This document shows, in pieces, positions 25,650 to 35,115 of a stretch of 64,000 nucleotides of DNA. The stretch covers positions 124,001-188,000 of the forward strand of contig MKUN01000045.1 of the NCBI GenBank assembly GCA_001897835.1, given 5' to 3'. Below the pieces are notes generated by a model, which made no database searches, had not been told where the DNA came from, and was given only the letters and a program-made list of their open reading frames with translations. This DNA comes from Bacteroidetes bacterium 46-16 (GTDB lineage Bacteria > Bacteroidota > Bacteroidia > Chitinophagales > Chitinophagaceae). The position numbers and the translations under genes are program-made. The stretch's first letter is position 1; every line of letters begins with the position of its first letter.

Positions 25650-26531
25650 ATGAGAATAATACCCGGAGAAATAAAGACAGGACAACTGCATGCGTACTTA
25701 TTGGGGGCCGTGGCCCCGCGCCCCATATGCTTTGCCAGTACTATAGATAGTAATGGTGTTCCCAACCTGGCGCCTTTTAGCTTTTTCAATGTATTCGGCA
25801 GCAATCCTCCTGTACTTGTATTCTCTCCCGCACGCCGTGTACGCGATAATACGGTCAAGCATACGCTCGATAACATTTATGCCACGAAAGAAGTTGTGGT
25901 AAATGTAGTGAGCTACGATATGGTGCAGCAGACCAGCTTGGCCAGTTGCGAATATCCTGCCGACGTGGATGAATTTGTAAAAGCAGGCTTCACACCGCTG
26001 GCTTCCGAATTTGTAAAACCTTTCCGTGTAAAAGAATCCCCTGCTCAGTTAGAATGCAAAGTACTTCAGGTAATAGAGACCGGGCAAAACGGCGGTGCAG
26101 GTAACCTCATTATTTGTGAAATAGTATGCATGCACCTCGATGATAATGTGCTTGATGAGCATGGCAAGATCGATCCGCATAAGATAGACCTCGTGGCCCG
26201 CATGGGCGGCGATCATTATTGCCGTGCCTCCGGGGCTGCCGTGTTCGATGTGCCAAAACCCAACCTCCAGTTGGGCATTGGGGTCGATGCCCTGCCACAA
26301 AATATTCGCAACAGCACTATCCTCACCGGCAACGAACTGGGTATGCTGGGCAACAGTACGGCAATACCTGTAGTAGGCGAAATGCTATATGACGATCGCC
26401 TCACGGAGATCATGCGTGAATATGAGCAGGATGAGACTGGTCGCAGGAATGCCTTGCATGCTTATGCAAAAGATCTTTTACAGCGCCATGAGCTTGATAA
26501 AGCATGGCAGGTATTGCTGTCGGGCGAATAG
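25650..26531 (+). CDS. flavin reductase family protein (flavoredoxin-like)
   Basis: 293 residues. The N-terminal split-barrel FMN-binding domain has APRPICFASTIDSNGVPNLAPFSFFN and the downstream block EVVVNVVSYDM that shape the flavin pocket. Family members reduce or carry FMN and work with flavoenzymes or as FMN-binding redox proteins. The C-terminal 90 residues are a family extension. It is a single gene. Confidence 0.9.
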   Translation: MRIIPGEIKTGQLHAYLLGAVAPRPICFASTIDSNGVPNLAPFSFFNVFGSNPPVLVFSPARRVRDNTVKHTLDNIYATKEVVVNVVSYDMVQQTSLASCEYPADVDEFVKAGFTPLASEFVKPFRVKESPAQLECKVLQVIETGQNGGAGNLIICEIVCMHLDDNVLDEHGKIDPHKIDLVARMGGDHYCRASGAAVFDVPKPNLQLGIGVDALPQNIRNSTILTGNELGMLGNSTAIPVVGEMLYDDRLTEIMREYEQDETGRRNALHAYAKDLLQRHELDKAWQVLLSGE

Positions 26532-26680
26532 TAACGTGTTTTACTCCTTAGTATGGTACATGTACAGGTCATCTGCACAACCTGTGCATAACCTGTGCAT
26601 TTCATTTAATAGTAACACGCCCGTAAACTTCCCATAACAATTTTGTGTGTATCTTTAGTAATACCAAAATTTTTATACAC

Positions 26681-27154
26681 ATGCTTTGGAGAACGTTTAA
26701 TGGCGAACCACTGCGTAAACCTGTTAAAGATGCCGTCGAAGACGCCATCGTCCGGGAAACCGGTGCCGGCTTTCACCTGAAAGTCTGCATCGGGACCGAC
26801 TCACAGGTACGCGGTGGCGAAACGGAATTCGCCACCGTTATTGTTTTCTTGCGCGAGAAACACGGTGGTTTTATGTATATCTGCAACGAAAGGACAAGAC
26901 AACCCTTTACCATCAAGGAGCGTATGCTTGTTGAAGTGGCACGCAGTATTGAGATCGCGTATGAACTTTGCGACCTCTTTAATACTTACGATGTGGATAT
27001 GGAGGTACATGCCGATATCAATACCAACCCGCAATTTAAAAGTAATGAGGCCCTGCGCGAGGCCATGGGCTACATTTTAGGTATGGGCTTTGCTTTCAAA
27101 GCCAAACCCGATGCCTTTGCCAGCAGTTGCTGCGCCGACAAGATTTGTAATTAA
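26681..27154 (+). CDS. YkuK-like RNase H-fold protein (DUF458)
   Basis: 157 residues from ATG 26681. KVCIGTDSQVRGGETEFATVIVF shows the RNase H-like first two strands with the acidic residue of the DUF458 (YkuK) family; MEVHADINTNPQFKSNEAL is another family block. YkuK is of unknown function. TATCTTTA at 26650-26657 could be the -7 element. It is unlinked to its neighbours. Confidence 0.85.
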   Translation: MLWRTFNGEPLRKPVKDAVEDAIVRETGAGFHLKVCIGTDSQVRGGETEFATVIVFLREKHGGFMYICNERTRQPFTIKERMLVEVARSIEIAYELCDLFNTYDVDMEVHADINTNPQFKSNEALREAMGYILGMGFAFKAKPDAFASSCCADKICN

Positions 27155-27391
27155 ACAAATCGCCATATATTCCTTCCGGGGATGGTTTAGAACCACCCTC
27201 AAAATAATTCACTCCCGGCTTGTCAGCCTTTTAGCATCTTTTTCCCTGTTTTACAGCCGGGATATAGGTTTTTTAACATATTTTCATTAACTTACTCGGT
27301 GTTTTATAGGGTTCGCTCAACCTTAAAGGACTTTTACGCTGTCTTATATATTGAAAAGAATGCCGTAATAAACGCAATATTCTGTACGCAA

Positions 27392-30300
27392 ATGAAACAA
27401 CGTTACTGGTTATTTTTCTTAATGTTCCCTCTTGTGGTAAAGGCAGCCCCTTCCCTTACGCCCATACATTTTATAGAGAACAGGGGGCAGTGGGATGCGC
27501 CCTTTAAATATAAGGCCGAAACAGGCCGGGGCGATGTGTACTTGCTCCCCAACGAATTTGTATACGTAATAGGCGACTATGCCAATATAGATAAGATCGA
27601 AGCGTATCATCATGGCTACACACGCCAGCCGCAGGTACTCAAGTTTCACGAATACAGGATGGTTTTCGAAGGGGCTAACAAAGATGCACAGATAGCAGGT
27701 AGCAAAGAGCAGGCCACTTACTACAATTATTTTTTAGGCAGCGATTCCACCAAATGGAAAACAGGCATCCATCCCTTTCTTGCACTCGACTATTATAATT
27801 TGTACAACGGCATCAATATGCACGTTTCTTCAGAAGAAGGATCGATCAAATACGAATTTATTGTAACACCCGGCTCAAACACCGACCTGGTGAAAATGAA
27901 TTACGAAGGCGCTGATGGACTACAGGTGAATAAGGCAGGCAATCTCATTATAAAAACATCAGTTGGCGATGTTACTGAGTTAAAGCCTTTTGCATACCAA
28001 TATGTTAACGGCCAGCGTATCGAAGTGCCTTGTAATTATAAATTGAAGGACGGGCACATTACCTATCGGTTCCCCAAAGATTATGATCATGCACTTAACC
28101 TGGTCATAGATCCTACGGTTGTCTTCGCTACTTTCACAGGCTCTACTGCCGATAACTTTGGTTATACGGCCACCTACGATAACCAGGGCAATTTTTATGC
28201 GGGTGGCCTGGTGAGTTTGAACCTTGGTGGGGCTTACCCCGTTACTCCCGGTGCTTTCCAGGTTACTTATGGAGGCGGTACCAATACCAGCGGCATACAG
28301 TATGCCTGCGATATGGGCATCATGAAATTTTCAGCCGATGGCACCAACAGGATATGGGCTACCTACCTCGGTGGGGCCGATAACGACCAGCCGCACAGTA
28401 TGGTTGTCGATTCCGCTGAGAACCTGGTGATCGCTGGCCGTACATACTCCAATAATTTCCCTGTGAAGGCAGGCTGTTATGACACATCGCACAATGGCAA
28501 TGCCGATATCGTGGTGGTTAAACTCAACAGCACGGCTACAGCCCTGATAGGCTCTACGTACATTGGTGGCAGCGCCGATGACGCTGTAAACTTCAGCGGA
28601 CAGGAATTCGTGACCGGTAATCTTAAATACAACTATGGCGATGACGCAAGGAGCGAGGTGATACTCGACAACCAGGCCAACATTTATGTTACGGCTTCTA
28701 CCTCTTCTGCCAATTTCCCGGTTACAGCCAGTGCCACGCAGAGCACGCTGAAGGGTACACAAGATGCCGTGGTCTTCAAATTCAACCCCGATATTACTAA
28801 CCTGGTATGGAGCACATACCTGGGCGGTAATAGTGACGATGCAGGCTATGTACTGGCACTCAGCAAACAGCAAACATCTTTGTATGTTGCCGGCGGTACC
28901 AGTAGCAGCGACTTCCCGGTTACAACAGGCATATTGCATGGCACATACCAGGGTGGTCTTGCCGATGGCTTTGTTTCCAAATTTCTGAATAGCGGCAACT
29001 ATACACTACAAAAGTCTACCTACATAGGCACTGCAAACTATGATCAGTGCTATGGTGTGCAGGTTGACAATAATGATTCGGTATACATCATGGGTCAGTC
29101 GCTTGGTGGCCAATTCCCGGTTACTGCTGGGGTTTACTCCAACCCCAATTCATCACAGTTTCTGATGAAGATGGATGCTGGCCTGAGTACCGATATCTTC
29201 TCCACAGTATATGGCACAGGTAACCCTGCGGTAACCAATATCTCCCCGGTCGCATTTCTGATAGATACCTGCGAGAATATTTATATCTCCGGTTGGGGGG
29301 GCGTTCTTGGTCCCGGTATGCCGGCAAGCACGGGTAATACGGTGGGTATGCCCATTACACCCGATGCTGCGCAAAGTACCACCGATGGCAATGACTTTTA
29401 CTTCATAGTGCTAAGCAAGAATGCCGCAAGTCTCATGTATGGCACATTCATGGGGGCCAACGGCGGTGTAGGTGAGCACGTGGATGGCGGCACCAGTCGT
29501 TTCGATAAGAACGGCATCGTATACCAGGCCATTTGCGGGGCATGCAATCATGGCACCTTCCCCACACAGCCACCCAATGTATGGAGCCTGGCAGATAGCA
29601 GCCAGAACTGTAATGAAGTGGCGCTGAAAATAGCATTCCACTTCGGCCCTGTTATAGCTACGGCAAGTGTGGCGGGCGATACAGCAGGCTGCGCACCTTT
29701 CACTATTCAGGTTCAAAACAACTCCAGCAACGGGGCTACTTATTTGTGGGATTTTGGTGATGGCTCGCCAACCAGCACACAGTTTAATCCCGGCCCGCAT
29801 ACATACAATACACCGGGCACATATACCATACACCTTACGGTTACCAATGCCAATGCTTGTAACCGCACCATCGATTCTACAACACTTGTGGTCAATGTAG
29901 ATTCGGGTGAGATAAATGCCGATTTCACCTATCAGCTTACCGATACCTGCGATCCCTTCACTGCTACAGTCACCAACATTTCGCAGTACAACTCTATCCC
30001 TAATGCCTCTACATGGACGAAATTCTTCTGGCACTACAGCGATGGCTATGATTTTACAGGTACCACGCCGCCGCCACACGATTTTCCCGATACCGGCACT
30101 TATACCATTACCCTTGTAATGGTGGATACTACGGCCTGTAACAATCCCGATTCGGTCACCAAAACGATACATTTTTCCAAATTGCTGGTTGATGCCGCCA
30201 TCAATATGCCCGACTCTCTCTGTCTTGGTGAAGGGGTAGTATTTGTTAATGGCTCTACCAATGGTATAACCTATATCTGGAATTTTGGCGATGGCGATAC

Positions 30301-30943
30301 TGCCATGACCACCGAGCCATATCATATTTATGATAGCACAGGCTATTATACAGTAACCATTATAGCCATCAACCCTGCTGCATGTAACCATTCCGATACC
30401 GCCACCAAGGTGATAAAAATAAAAGCCCATGCTATTGCCGACTTTGCATATACGCCTGTGATAGCAGTGCCTAACCAGCCATTTGTCTTTATCAATCATT
30501 CCCAAAATGCTAATTCGTATCTATGGGGCTTTGGCGATGGCGGCAGCAGTGAGGAAGAAAATCCCATACACATGTACCGGCATACAGGCTATTATGATGT
30601 CTGTTTGGAAGCTAATAATACCGATAATTGCCCCGATACCATATGCAAGCGTATATTCGCAGATATACGTCCGCTCATTGATATACCAAATGCATTTAGT
30701 CCCAATGGCGACGGTTTTAACGATATCCTATATGCAAGGGGTGCCGCTGTCGAAACGATGGATCTCAGGATATGGAACCGTTGGGGTGAGTTGGTATTTG
30801 AGTCTACCTCGCTGGATGACGGCTGGGATGGTATGTATAAAGGAAAACCACAGGAAATGGATGCCTATGCCTTTGTGCTTACGGCAACTTTTATAGACGG
30901 AACAACATTTCAAAAACAAGGTAATATAACCTTATTGCGCTAA
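27392..30943 (+). CDS. large secreted adhesin with SBBP and PKD repeats and type B T9SS sorting domain
   Basis: 1183 residues from ATG 27392, which gives the signal peptide MKQRYWLFFLMFPLVVKA; the frame is open 31 codons upstream from a GTG. Layout: a DUF7948 N-terminal domain (HFIENRGQWDAPF), SBBP beta-propeller-like repeats (about residues 230-690, with YLGG and PVTAS patterns), four PKD-like domains (WDFGDGSP, HYSDGYD, WNFGDGDT, WGFGDGGS), and a C-terminal gliding-motility domain (IPNAFSPNGDGFNDI ... GWDGMYKGKPQEMDAYAF) of type B. Its gene is followed 9 bases later by PorP/SprF, the known kind of partner for type B cargo. Confidence 0.9.
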   Translation: MKQRYWLFFLMFPLVVKAAPSLTPIHFIENRGQWDAPFKYKAETGRGDVYLLPNEFVYVIGDYANIDKIEAYHHGYTRQPQVLKFHEYRMVFEGANKDAQIAGSKEQATYYNYFLGSDSTKWKTGIHPFLALDYYNLYNGINMHVSSEEGSIKYEFIVTPGSNTDLVKMNYEGADGLQVNKAGNLIIKTSVGDVTELKPFAYQYVNGQRIEVPCNYKLKDGHITYRFPKDYDHALNLVIDPTVVFATFTGSTADNFGYTATYDNQGNFYAGGLVSLNLGGAYPVTPGAFQVTYGGGTNTSGIQYACDMGIMKFSADGTNRIWATYLGGADNDQPHSMVVDSAENLVIAGRTYSNNFPVKAGCYDTSHNGNADIVVVKLNSTATALIGSTYIGGSADDAVNFSGQEFVTGNLKYNYGDDARSEVILDNQANIYVTASTSSANFPVTASATQSTLKGTQDAVVFKFNPDITNLVWSTYLGGNSDDAGYVLALSKQQTSLYVAGGTSSSDFPVTTGILHGTYQGGLADGFVSKFLNSGNYTLQKSTYIGTANYDQCYGVQVDNNDSVYIMGQSLGGQFPVTAGVYSNPNSSQFLMKMDAGLSTDIFSTVYGTGNPAVTNISPVAFLIDTCENIYISGWGGVLGPGMPASTGNTVGMPITPDAAQSTTDGNDFYFIVLSKNAASLMYGTFMGANGGVGEHVDGGTSRFDKNGIVYQAICGACNHGTFPTQPPNVWSLADSSQNCNEVALKIAFHFGPVIATASVAGDTAGCAPFTIQVQNNSSNGATYLWDFGDGSPTSTQFNPGPHTYNTPGTYTIHLTVTNANACNRTIDSTTLVVNVDSGEINADFTYQLTDTCDPFTATVTNISQYNSIPNASTWTKFFWHYSDGYDFTGTTPPPHDFPDTGTYTITLVMVDTTACNNPDSVTKTIHFSKLLVDAAINMPDSLCLGEGVVFVNGSTNGITYIWNFGDGDTAMTTEPYHIYDSTGYYTVTIIAINPAACNHSDTATKVIKIKAHAIADFAYTPVIAVPNQPFVFINHSQNANSYLWGFGDGGSSEEENPIHMYRHTGYYDVCLEANNTDNCPDTICKRIFADIRPLIDIPNAFSPNGDGFNDILYARGAAVETMDLRIWNRWGELVFESTSLDDGWDGMYKGKPQEMDAYAFVLTATFIDGTTFQKQGNITLLR

Positions 30944-30952
30944 AATAGTATT

Positions 30953-31990
30953 ATGAAAAGAACAACCTTACCTAAGCTTATTGCAGCAGCTGTACTTGTT
31001 GCAGGCTTTACCACACAGCAGGCAAATGCACAAAGCATGCATTTCTCGCAGTATTACAATGCCCCGATGCTGCTCAATCCTGCTAACACCGCTTTGCTGC
31101 CCGATAACGATTATCGTATCGGTGCCAACTACCGCACACAGTGGGCCAGCATTCCCGTGCCTTATAAAACTTTCTCCGCTTATGGCGATCTGGAAGCTTT
31201 CAGGGGGGAATCGGGTACCAACTGGATGGGCATTGGTGCAGCTTTATTTACCGATAAGGCGGGCGATGGCGACCTGGGCCTCACCAGGGCCGAGGCTTTC
31301 CTCTCCTACCATATCATGACAGGGGAAACCTTCATGGTATCGGCCGGTGCCTCGGCAGCATATGTGCAGCGCAGCGTTAATTATGATAAGCTCACTTTCG
31401 ACTCCCAATGGGATGGCTTCGGCTTTGACTATACCCTGCCAAGCAACGAAAAGGGCGGTATCATTAAGACCAACTATATGGATGTAAGTGCGGGTATCAA
31501 CCTGGCATTACTGCCTAACGACAATGTTTACGCCAAATTAGGTTTCGGCATTGCCAATATCAACCAGCCTAAACAATCATTTTATGGCCAGGATACAAAG
31601 ATAGCCATGCGCCCCACCGGCAATCTTGATATCCTGTGGCGCATAGGTAAAACAGTTATCCTCAACCCTTCTGTGTATTACACTACCCAGCAAAAAGCAT
31701 ATGAGGCCCTTTACGGCACCCTGGTGCGCATCAACATAACGCCTGAGAAAGAAGGTTATGGTAACAATCAGCTTATACTCGGTGGATACCATCGTGTAGG
31801 CGATGCGGCAGTAGGTGTTGTTGGTGTGGAATTTGTAGGCATCCAGATAATGGGCAGCTACGATTACACCATATCATCGCTTAATGACTATAACAAAGGA
31901 AAGGGGGCACTGGAGTTCTCTATAGTGTACCAGGGCGTATATGACCGCAGCCACCGTGGCCGCAACAATATACACTGCCCGAGGTTTTAA
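30953..31990 (+). CDS. PorP/SprF family T9SS membrane protein
   Basis: 345 residues with a signal peptide (MKRTTLPKLIAAAVLVAG) and the family hallmark HFSQYYNAPMLLNPANTAL directly after it. Members are outer membrane beta barrels tied to secretion or surface anchoring of type B cargo; in Flavobacterium, SprF is required for SprB. It lies 9 bases downstream of the large adhesin, so the pair forms one operon, and this protein probably serves that adhesin. Confidence 0.92.
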   Translation: MKRTTLPKLIAAAVLVAGFTTQQANAQSMHFSQYYNAPMLLNPANTALLPDNDYRIGANYRTQWASIPVPYKTFSAYGDLEAFRGESGTNWMGIGAALFTDKAGDGDLGLTRAEAFLSYHIMTGETFMVSAGASAAYVQRSVNYDKLTFDSQWDGFGFDYTLPSNEKGGIIKTNYMDVSAGINLALLPNDNVYAKLGFGIANINQPKQSFYGQDTKIAMRPTGNLDILWRIGKTVILNPSVYYTTQQKAYEALYGTLVRINITPEKEGYGNNQLILGGYHRVGDAAVGVVGVEFVGIQIMGSYDYTISSLNDYNKGKGALEFSIVYQGVYDRSHRGRNNIHCPRF

Positions 31991-31997
31991 CAAAACA

Positions 31998-32032
31998 TTT
32001 GTTATAATAATATCAGGGCGGCATTACTTTTG
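31998..32032 (+). promoter_or_regulatory. promoter upstream of the RprY-like gene
   Basis: TACTTTTG at 32025-32032 is an exact -7 match. TTTG lies at 31998-32001, but the spacer is 23 bases, longer than usual. Confidence 0.45.
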
Positions 32033-32063
32033 ACACCATTACAACCATATACCAAAACAAAGT

Positions 32064-32765
32064 ATGGACAAAGAAAAATATAAAGTACTGCTTGTAGAAG
32101 ACGATACGAACTTCGGGCAGGTATTGAAGAATTACCTGGAATTGAATGATTTTGTAGTAGAACTGGCACGTGATGGTATTTTAGGATTGGCTGCTTTCCG
32201 CCGCGAAAAATTTGATGTTTGTTTGCTCGATGTGATGATGCCCAATATGGATGGCTTCACACTGGCTGAAGAGATCCGGAATGTTGACCCTGACGTGCCG
32301 CTATTTTTCCTCTCTGCCAAGAGCATGAAGGAAGACATACTTACCGGCTATAAGCTGGGTGCTGATGATTATATCACCAAGCCTTTTGATAGTGAGGTCT
32401 TACTGCACAAAATAAAGGCAATATTGAAGCGCAACCAGGAATTGCAGGAAAAACAGCATGCACAGGTTGAGTTTACCATTGGTAGCTATCATTTCAACAG
32501 CAAGCTCCGCACACTGGAACATGGCGGCGAGTCGCACACACTTTCGCCCAAAGAGAACGAGCTCCTGCTCATGCTTTGCGAGTATAAGAACGATCTGCTT
32601 CCCCGCGATGCGGCCCTTAAGCGCATATGGGGCAGCGATACCTACTTCAACGGCCGCAGTATGGACGTATACATTGCCAAGCTCCGTAAATATCTTAAAG
32701 AGGACAGCAGTGTGGAGATCGTCAATATCCATGGTAACGGTTTCCGTCTCGTAGTTCCCGAATAA
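32064..32765 (+). CDS. rprY: OmpR/RprY-like response regulator
   Basis: 233 residues. The receiver domain carries VEDD (acidic pocket), the phosphoacceptor in LLDVMMP (Asp56), SAKS and KPFD (switch Lys). The C-terminal winged-helix domain (residues 135-233) has the OmpR recognition helix (GRSMDVYIAKLRKYL). It lies alone, with no kinase next to it. RprY in Bacteroides is paired with RprX; the kinase at 21451 in this window is a candidate. A perfect terminator follows. Confidence 0.88.
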   Translation: MDKEKYKVLLVEDDTNFGQVLKNYLELNDFVVELARDGILGLAAFRREKFDVCLLDVMMPNMDGFTLAEEIRNVDPDVPLFFLSAKSMKEDILTGYKLGADDYITKPFDSEVLLHKIKAILKRNQELQEKQHAQVEFTIGSYHFNSKLRTLEHGGESHTLSPKENELLLMLCEYKNDLLPRDAALKRIWGSDTYFNGRSMDVYIAKLRKYLKEDSSVEIVNIHGNGFRLVVPE

Positions 32766-32780
32766 TATTATTTTAATGCA

Positions 32781-32819
32781 AAAAAAATGGGCAGCCTTAT
32801 CAAGGCTGCCCATTTTTTT
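32781..32819. terminator. bidirectional terminator between rprY and the lipoprotein gene
   Basis: An 18-bp stem, AAAAAAATGGGCAGCCTT with its complement, has a 3-base loop and A and T runs on both sides. Confidence 0.9.
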
Positions 32820-32834
32820 TATTTCATTTGTTCC

Positions 32835-33689
32835 TTACTGCATAGGCTCCTGTGCGGCCAGGTTAAAATGGCGCATTGCCTGCGTATTGGGGCCCTCTAC
32901 CGGCTTATTGTCTTTATCAAGCAAGGTCAGGATGATAAATGATTTACCCATGCCCAGGTTGTGCAGGAAGCTCGATTTCCATTCTGTCATCACGATCGCG
33001 GTATCGCGGCCGCTCTCATTATGTATCTGGGCCCTCACCTTATAACCATCGGGGCTTAATGTCGTATTCCATACGTAAAAGTCAAACAATACATTCGATG
33101 TGTCTTTTCCGATATAGTCTCCTTTGGGGCGGCTGTAGAATACCATTGGTGTGCTGGGCACAGCCAGTTTTTTCAAATTGCCTTTTCCGTCTATGCTGAA
33201 ATGATACACCAGTGCAGCACCTTTGGTCTTTAACGATTCATGATAAGAGCGCGATAAAAAGGCCATAAGTATATGGTCCGAATTGTTGGCAACGGTTATC
33301 GTGTTCGTAGGCTCATAGAGCGCCTGGTAGGGCATGTTGTCCAGTATGAAATGTATATGCTGTCCTTTATCCGAATTGCTGCAAAGCTTGTTGCCTGCAT
33401 CACTTGTTTGCTGTTTCAGCTCATAATTCTTTACATTGAAGTTAAAGGTCACTTTAGCTGAATCGGCCCCTGCCTTTTCGGCCTTTACCGAGGCAATGGC
33501 AAGTTGCGCGTCTTTAAATTGTGGCGAGGTATCCACTGCGGTTATAGCAACATGTTCTGCTTCTGCCGGCATCGCAGCAGTACTGTCATTTGTATCGCTC
33601 TGGCCGCCATCGCCATTATTTTGGCACGATGTGGAGAAAAATAAAAAACTGCAAACGGCTATTGCGGTGATTTTCGAATATGTTTTCAT
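32835..33689 (-). CDS. lipoprotein of unknown function
   Basis: 284 residues from the inner ATG at 33687-33689 (an ATG six codons upstream is also in frame). Signal peptide MKTYSKITAIAVCSFLFFST with a lipobox FSTSC, then a Gly/Asp/Ser-rich linker. The C-terminal part has two beta-sandwich-like stretches (HIHFILDNMPYQALYEP and DTSNVLFDFYVWNTTL). Similar Bacteroidota proteins contain a domain suggestive of copper or phosphate binding, but I cannot assign one. Convergent with rprY. Confidence 0.6.
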   Translation of the reverse strand: MKTYSKITAIAVCSFLFFSTSCQNNGDGGQSDTNDSTAAMPAEAEHVAITAVDTSPQFKDAQLAIASVKAEKAGADSAKVTFNFNVKNYELKQQTSDAGNKLCSNSDKGQHIHFILDNMPYQALYEPTNTITVANNSDHILMAFLSRSYHESLKTKGAALVYHFSIDGKGNLKKLAVPSTPMVFYSRPKGDYIGKDTSNVLFDFYVWNTTLSPDGYKVRAQIHNESGRDTAIVMTEWKSSFLHNLGMGKSFIILTLLDKDNKPVEGPNTQAMRHFNLAAQEPMQ

Positions 33690-33799
33690 TTGTAAAATTT
33701 TGCTCAAAGCTACGGCCTTGCTGGTAAAAAGGAAAATGAACTTTGCGCCTTTGCTCCTTAGCGGTTAACTTGCAGTAACTTAACTCAAAAAATATTACC

Positions 33800-34996
33800 A
33801 TGCCCGGCTACGAATTATTTGGCGACGCGGAACGTAAAGAGGTAAATGACGTTTTGCAGACTGGTATCATACCCCGTTATGGTTTTGAAGCGGCCCGCAA
33901 AGGAGTATCGAAAGCAACGGACCTCGAAAAAGCTATTTGCGAAACATTTGGCTGTAAGTATGCATTGCTCACTACCAGCGGCACCACGGCACTTATTACC
34001 GCACTGGCTGCGCTGGGCATTGGTGCGGGTGATGAGGTCATTATTCCCACATTTTGCTTTGCGGCCAATTTTGAGGCTATTATTGCAGTAGGGGCCATAC
34101 CTGTTTTTGTAGATGTAAATGATACCCTTGCCCTTGTGCCCGCAGCAATTGAGAAAGCCATTACCTCCCATACCAAGGCAATTATGCCCGTGCACATGTG
34201 TGGCAGCATGGCGCCTTTGGATGAGTTGATAGACCTTGCGGATAAATACAATGTGCTGCTGCTCGAGGATGCCTGCCTGGCGGTTGGTGCAAGTTATAAG
34301 GGTAAATATCTGGGTACTATGGGCCATGCAGGGGTCTACTCCTTCGATATCTCTAAGATGATCACCTGCGGAGAGGGTGGGGCCATAATTACCGATAATG
34401 AGGAGGTGTACAAGCGTGCCCGCAGCTTTACCGATCACGGCCACGATCACACCGATAAAGACCGTGCTGCCGACCCGCACACCTACCTGGGTTACAATTA
34501 CCGCATTACAGAGCTGCATGCCGCAGTAGGCCTGGCACAGGTCCGCCGCCTGCCCCAATTCCTAGCCATTCAGTTGCGCAATCATAATATTATCTATGAG
34601 GCCCTCAAAGATATTCCCGGTATCACGTTCCGTTCCATACCCGATCCCGGCGGCAATACGGGCGCCTATCTATCTTTCTTCCTCTCGCGGGAGGATATTG
34701 CCCGGCATACCTTTAACGAGCTAAAGAAAGCCGGTCTTAAAAGCATATACTACTGGTACGATAATAACTGGCATTACATAGGCAACTGGCAGCACCTCAA
34801 AAGTGGTAGCTGGATGCACAGGCTCTACGAGGAGCAAAAGATGCAGGTCATGCATTACAGCAACCAGGCTTTTCCCATGAGCGATGCGGTCATGGGTTGC
34901 TGTATATCCGTAGGCATCAGCCTGCTTTGGGACGAAACAATGGCCCGTGACATAGCGGGAAAGATCGCATCTGTATTGCAACGCACCGCAGAATAA
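33800..34996 (+). CDS. DegT/DnrJ/EryC1/StrS family aminotransferase
   Basis: 398 residues, fold type I PLP enzyme. The PLP lysine is in SFDISKMITCGEGG (Lys186); the aspartate that pairs with the pyridine nitrogen is in LLEDACLAVGA (Asp157), and LTTSGTTALITAL binds the phosphate. These enzymes usually aminate a keto-sugar nucleotide for surface polysaccharide or antibiotic sugars. There is no sugar cluster around it, so the substrate is unknown. Single gene. Confidence 0.9.
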   Translation: MPGYELFGDAERKEVNDVLQTGIIPRYGFEAARKGVSKATDLEKAICETFGCKYALLTTSGTTALITALAALGIGAGDEVIIPTFCFAANFEAIIAVGAIPVFVDVNDTLALVPAAIEKAITSHTKAIMPVHMCGSMAPLDELIDLADKYNVLLLEDACLAVGASYKGKYLGTMGHAGVYSFDISKMITCGEGGAIITDNEEVYKRARSFTDHGHDHTDKDRAADPHTYLGYNYRITELHAAVGLAQVRRLPQFLAIQLRNHNIIYEALKDIPGITFRSIPDPGGNTGAYLSFFLSREDIARHTFNELKKAGLKSIYYWYDNNWHYIGNWQHLKSGSWMHRLYEEQKMQVMHYSNQAFPMSDAVMGCCISVGISLLWDETMARDIAGKIASVLQRTAE

Positions 34997-35060
34997 AAAA
35001 ATAAGATTTCTAATACGTTTTTTTAACAACTGTTTTGTACTTCAGCCATTAATATTGCAA

Positions 35061-35091
35061 CTTGTATAACGCTTATATACTGTTATTTTTG
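35061..35091 (+). promoter_or_regulatory. promoter of the Bat-type operon
   Basis: TTG at 35062-35064, a 19-base spacer, then TATTTTTG at 35084-35091. The start codon is 25 bases downstream. Confidence 0.65.
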
Positions 35092-35115
35092 GTTTTTTAT
35101 TTTTTGACACCATAA

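Noticed and set aside
27155-27391. terminator with a CCCGGCT/AGCCGGG pair
   Set aside because: The loop would be about 34 bases and no T tract follows, so a terminator cannot be claimed.
29411-30505. 364-codon minus-strand frame
   Set aside because: It is antisense to the PKD adhesin gene and has an improbable composition (rich in Ile, Gly, Cys); it comes from the codon use of the real gene.
33862-33873. another copy of TATCATACCC
   Set aside because: It lies inside the aminotransferase coding region as a single copy without the 22-base spacing, so it is chance.
33800-34996. a sugar or antibiotic biosynthesis cluster around the DegT aminotransferase
   Set aside because: No other sugar genes are next to it; the flippase and glycosyltransferase are 17 and 25 kb away.
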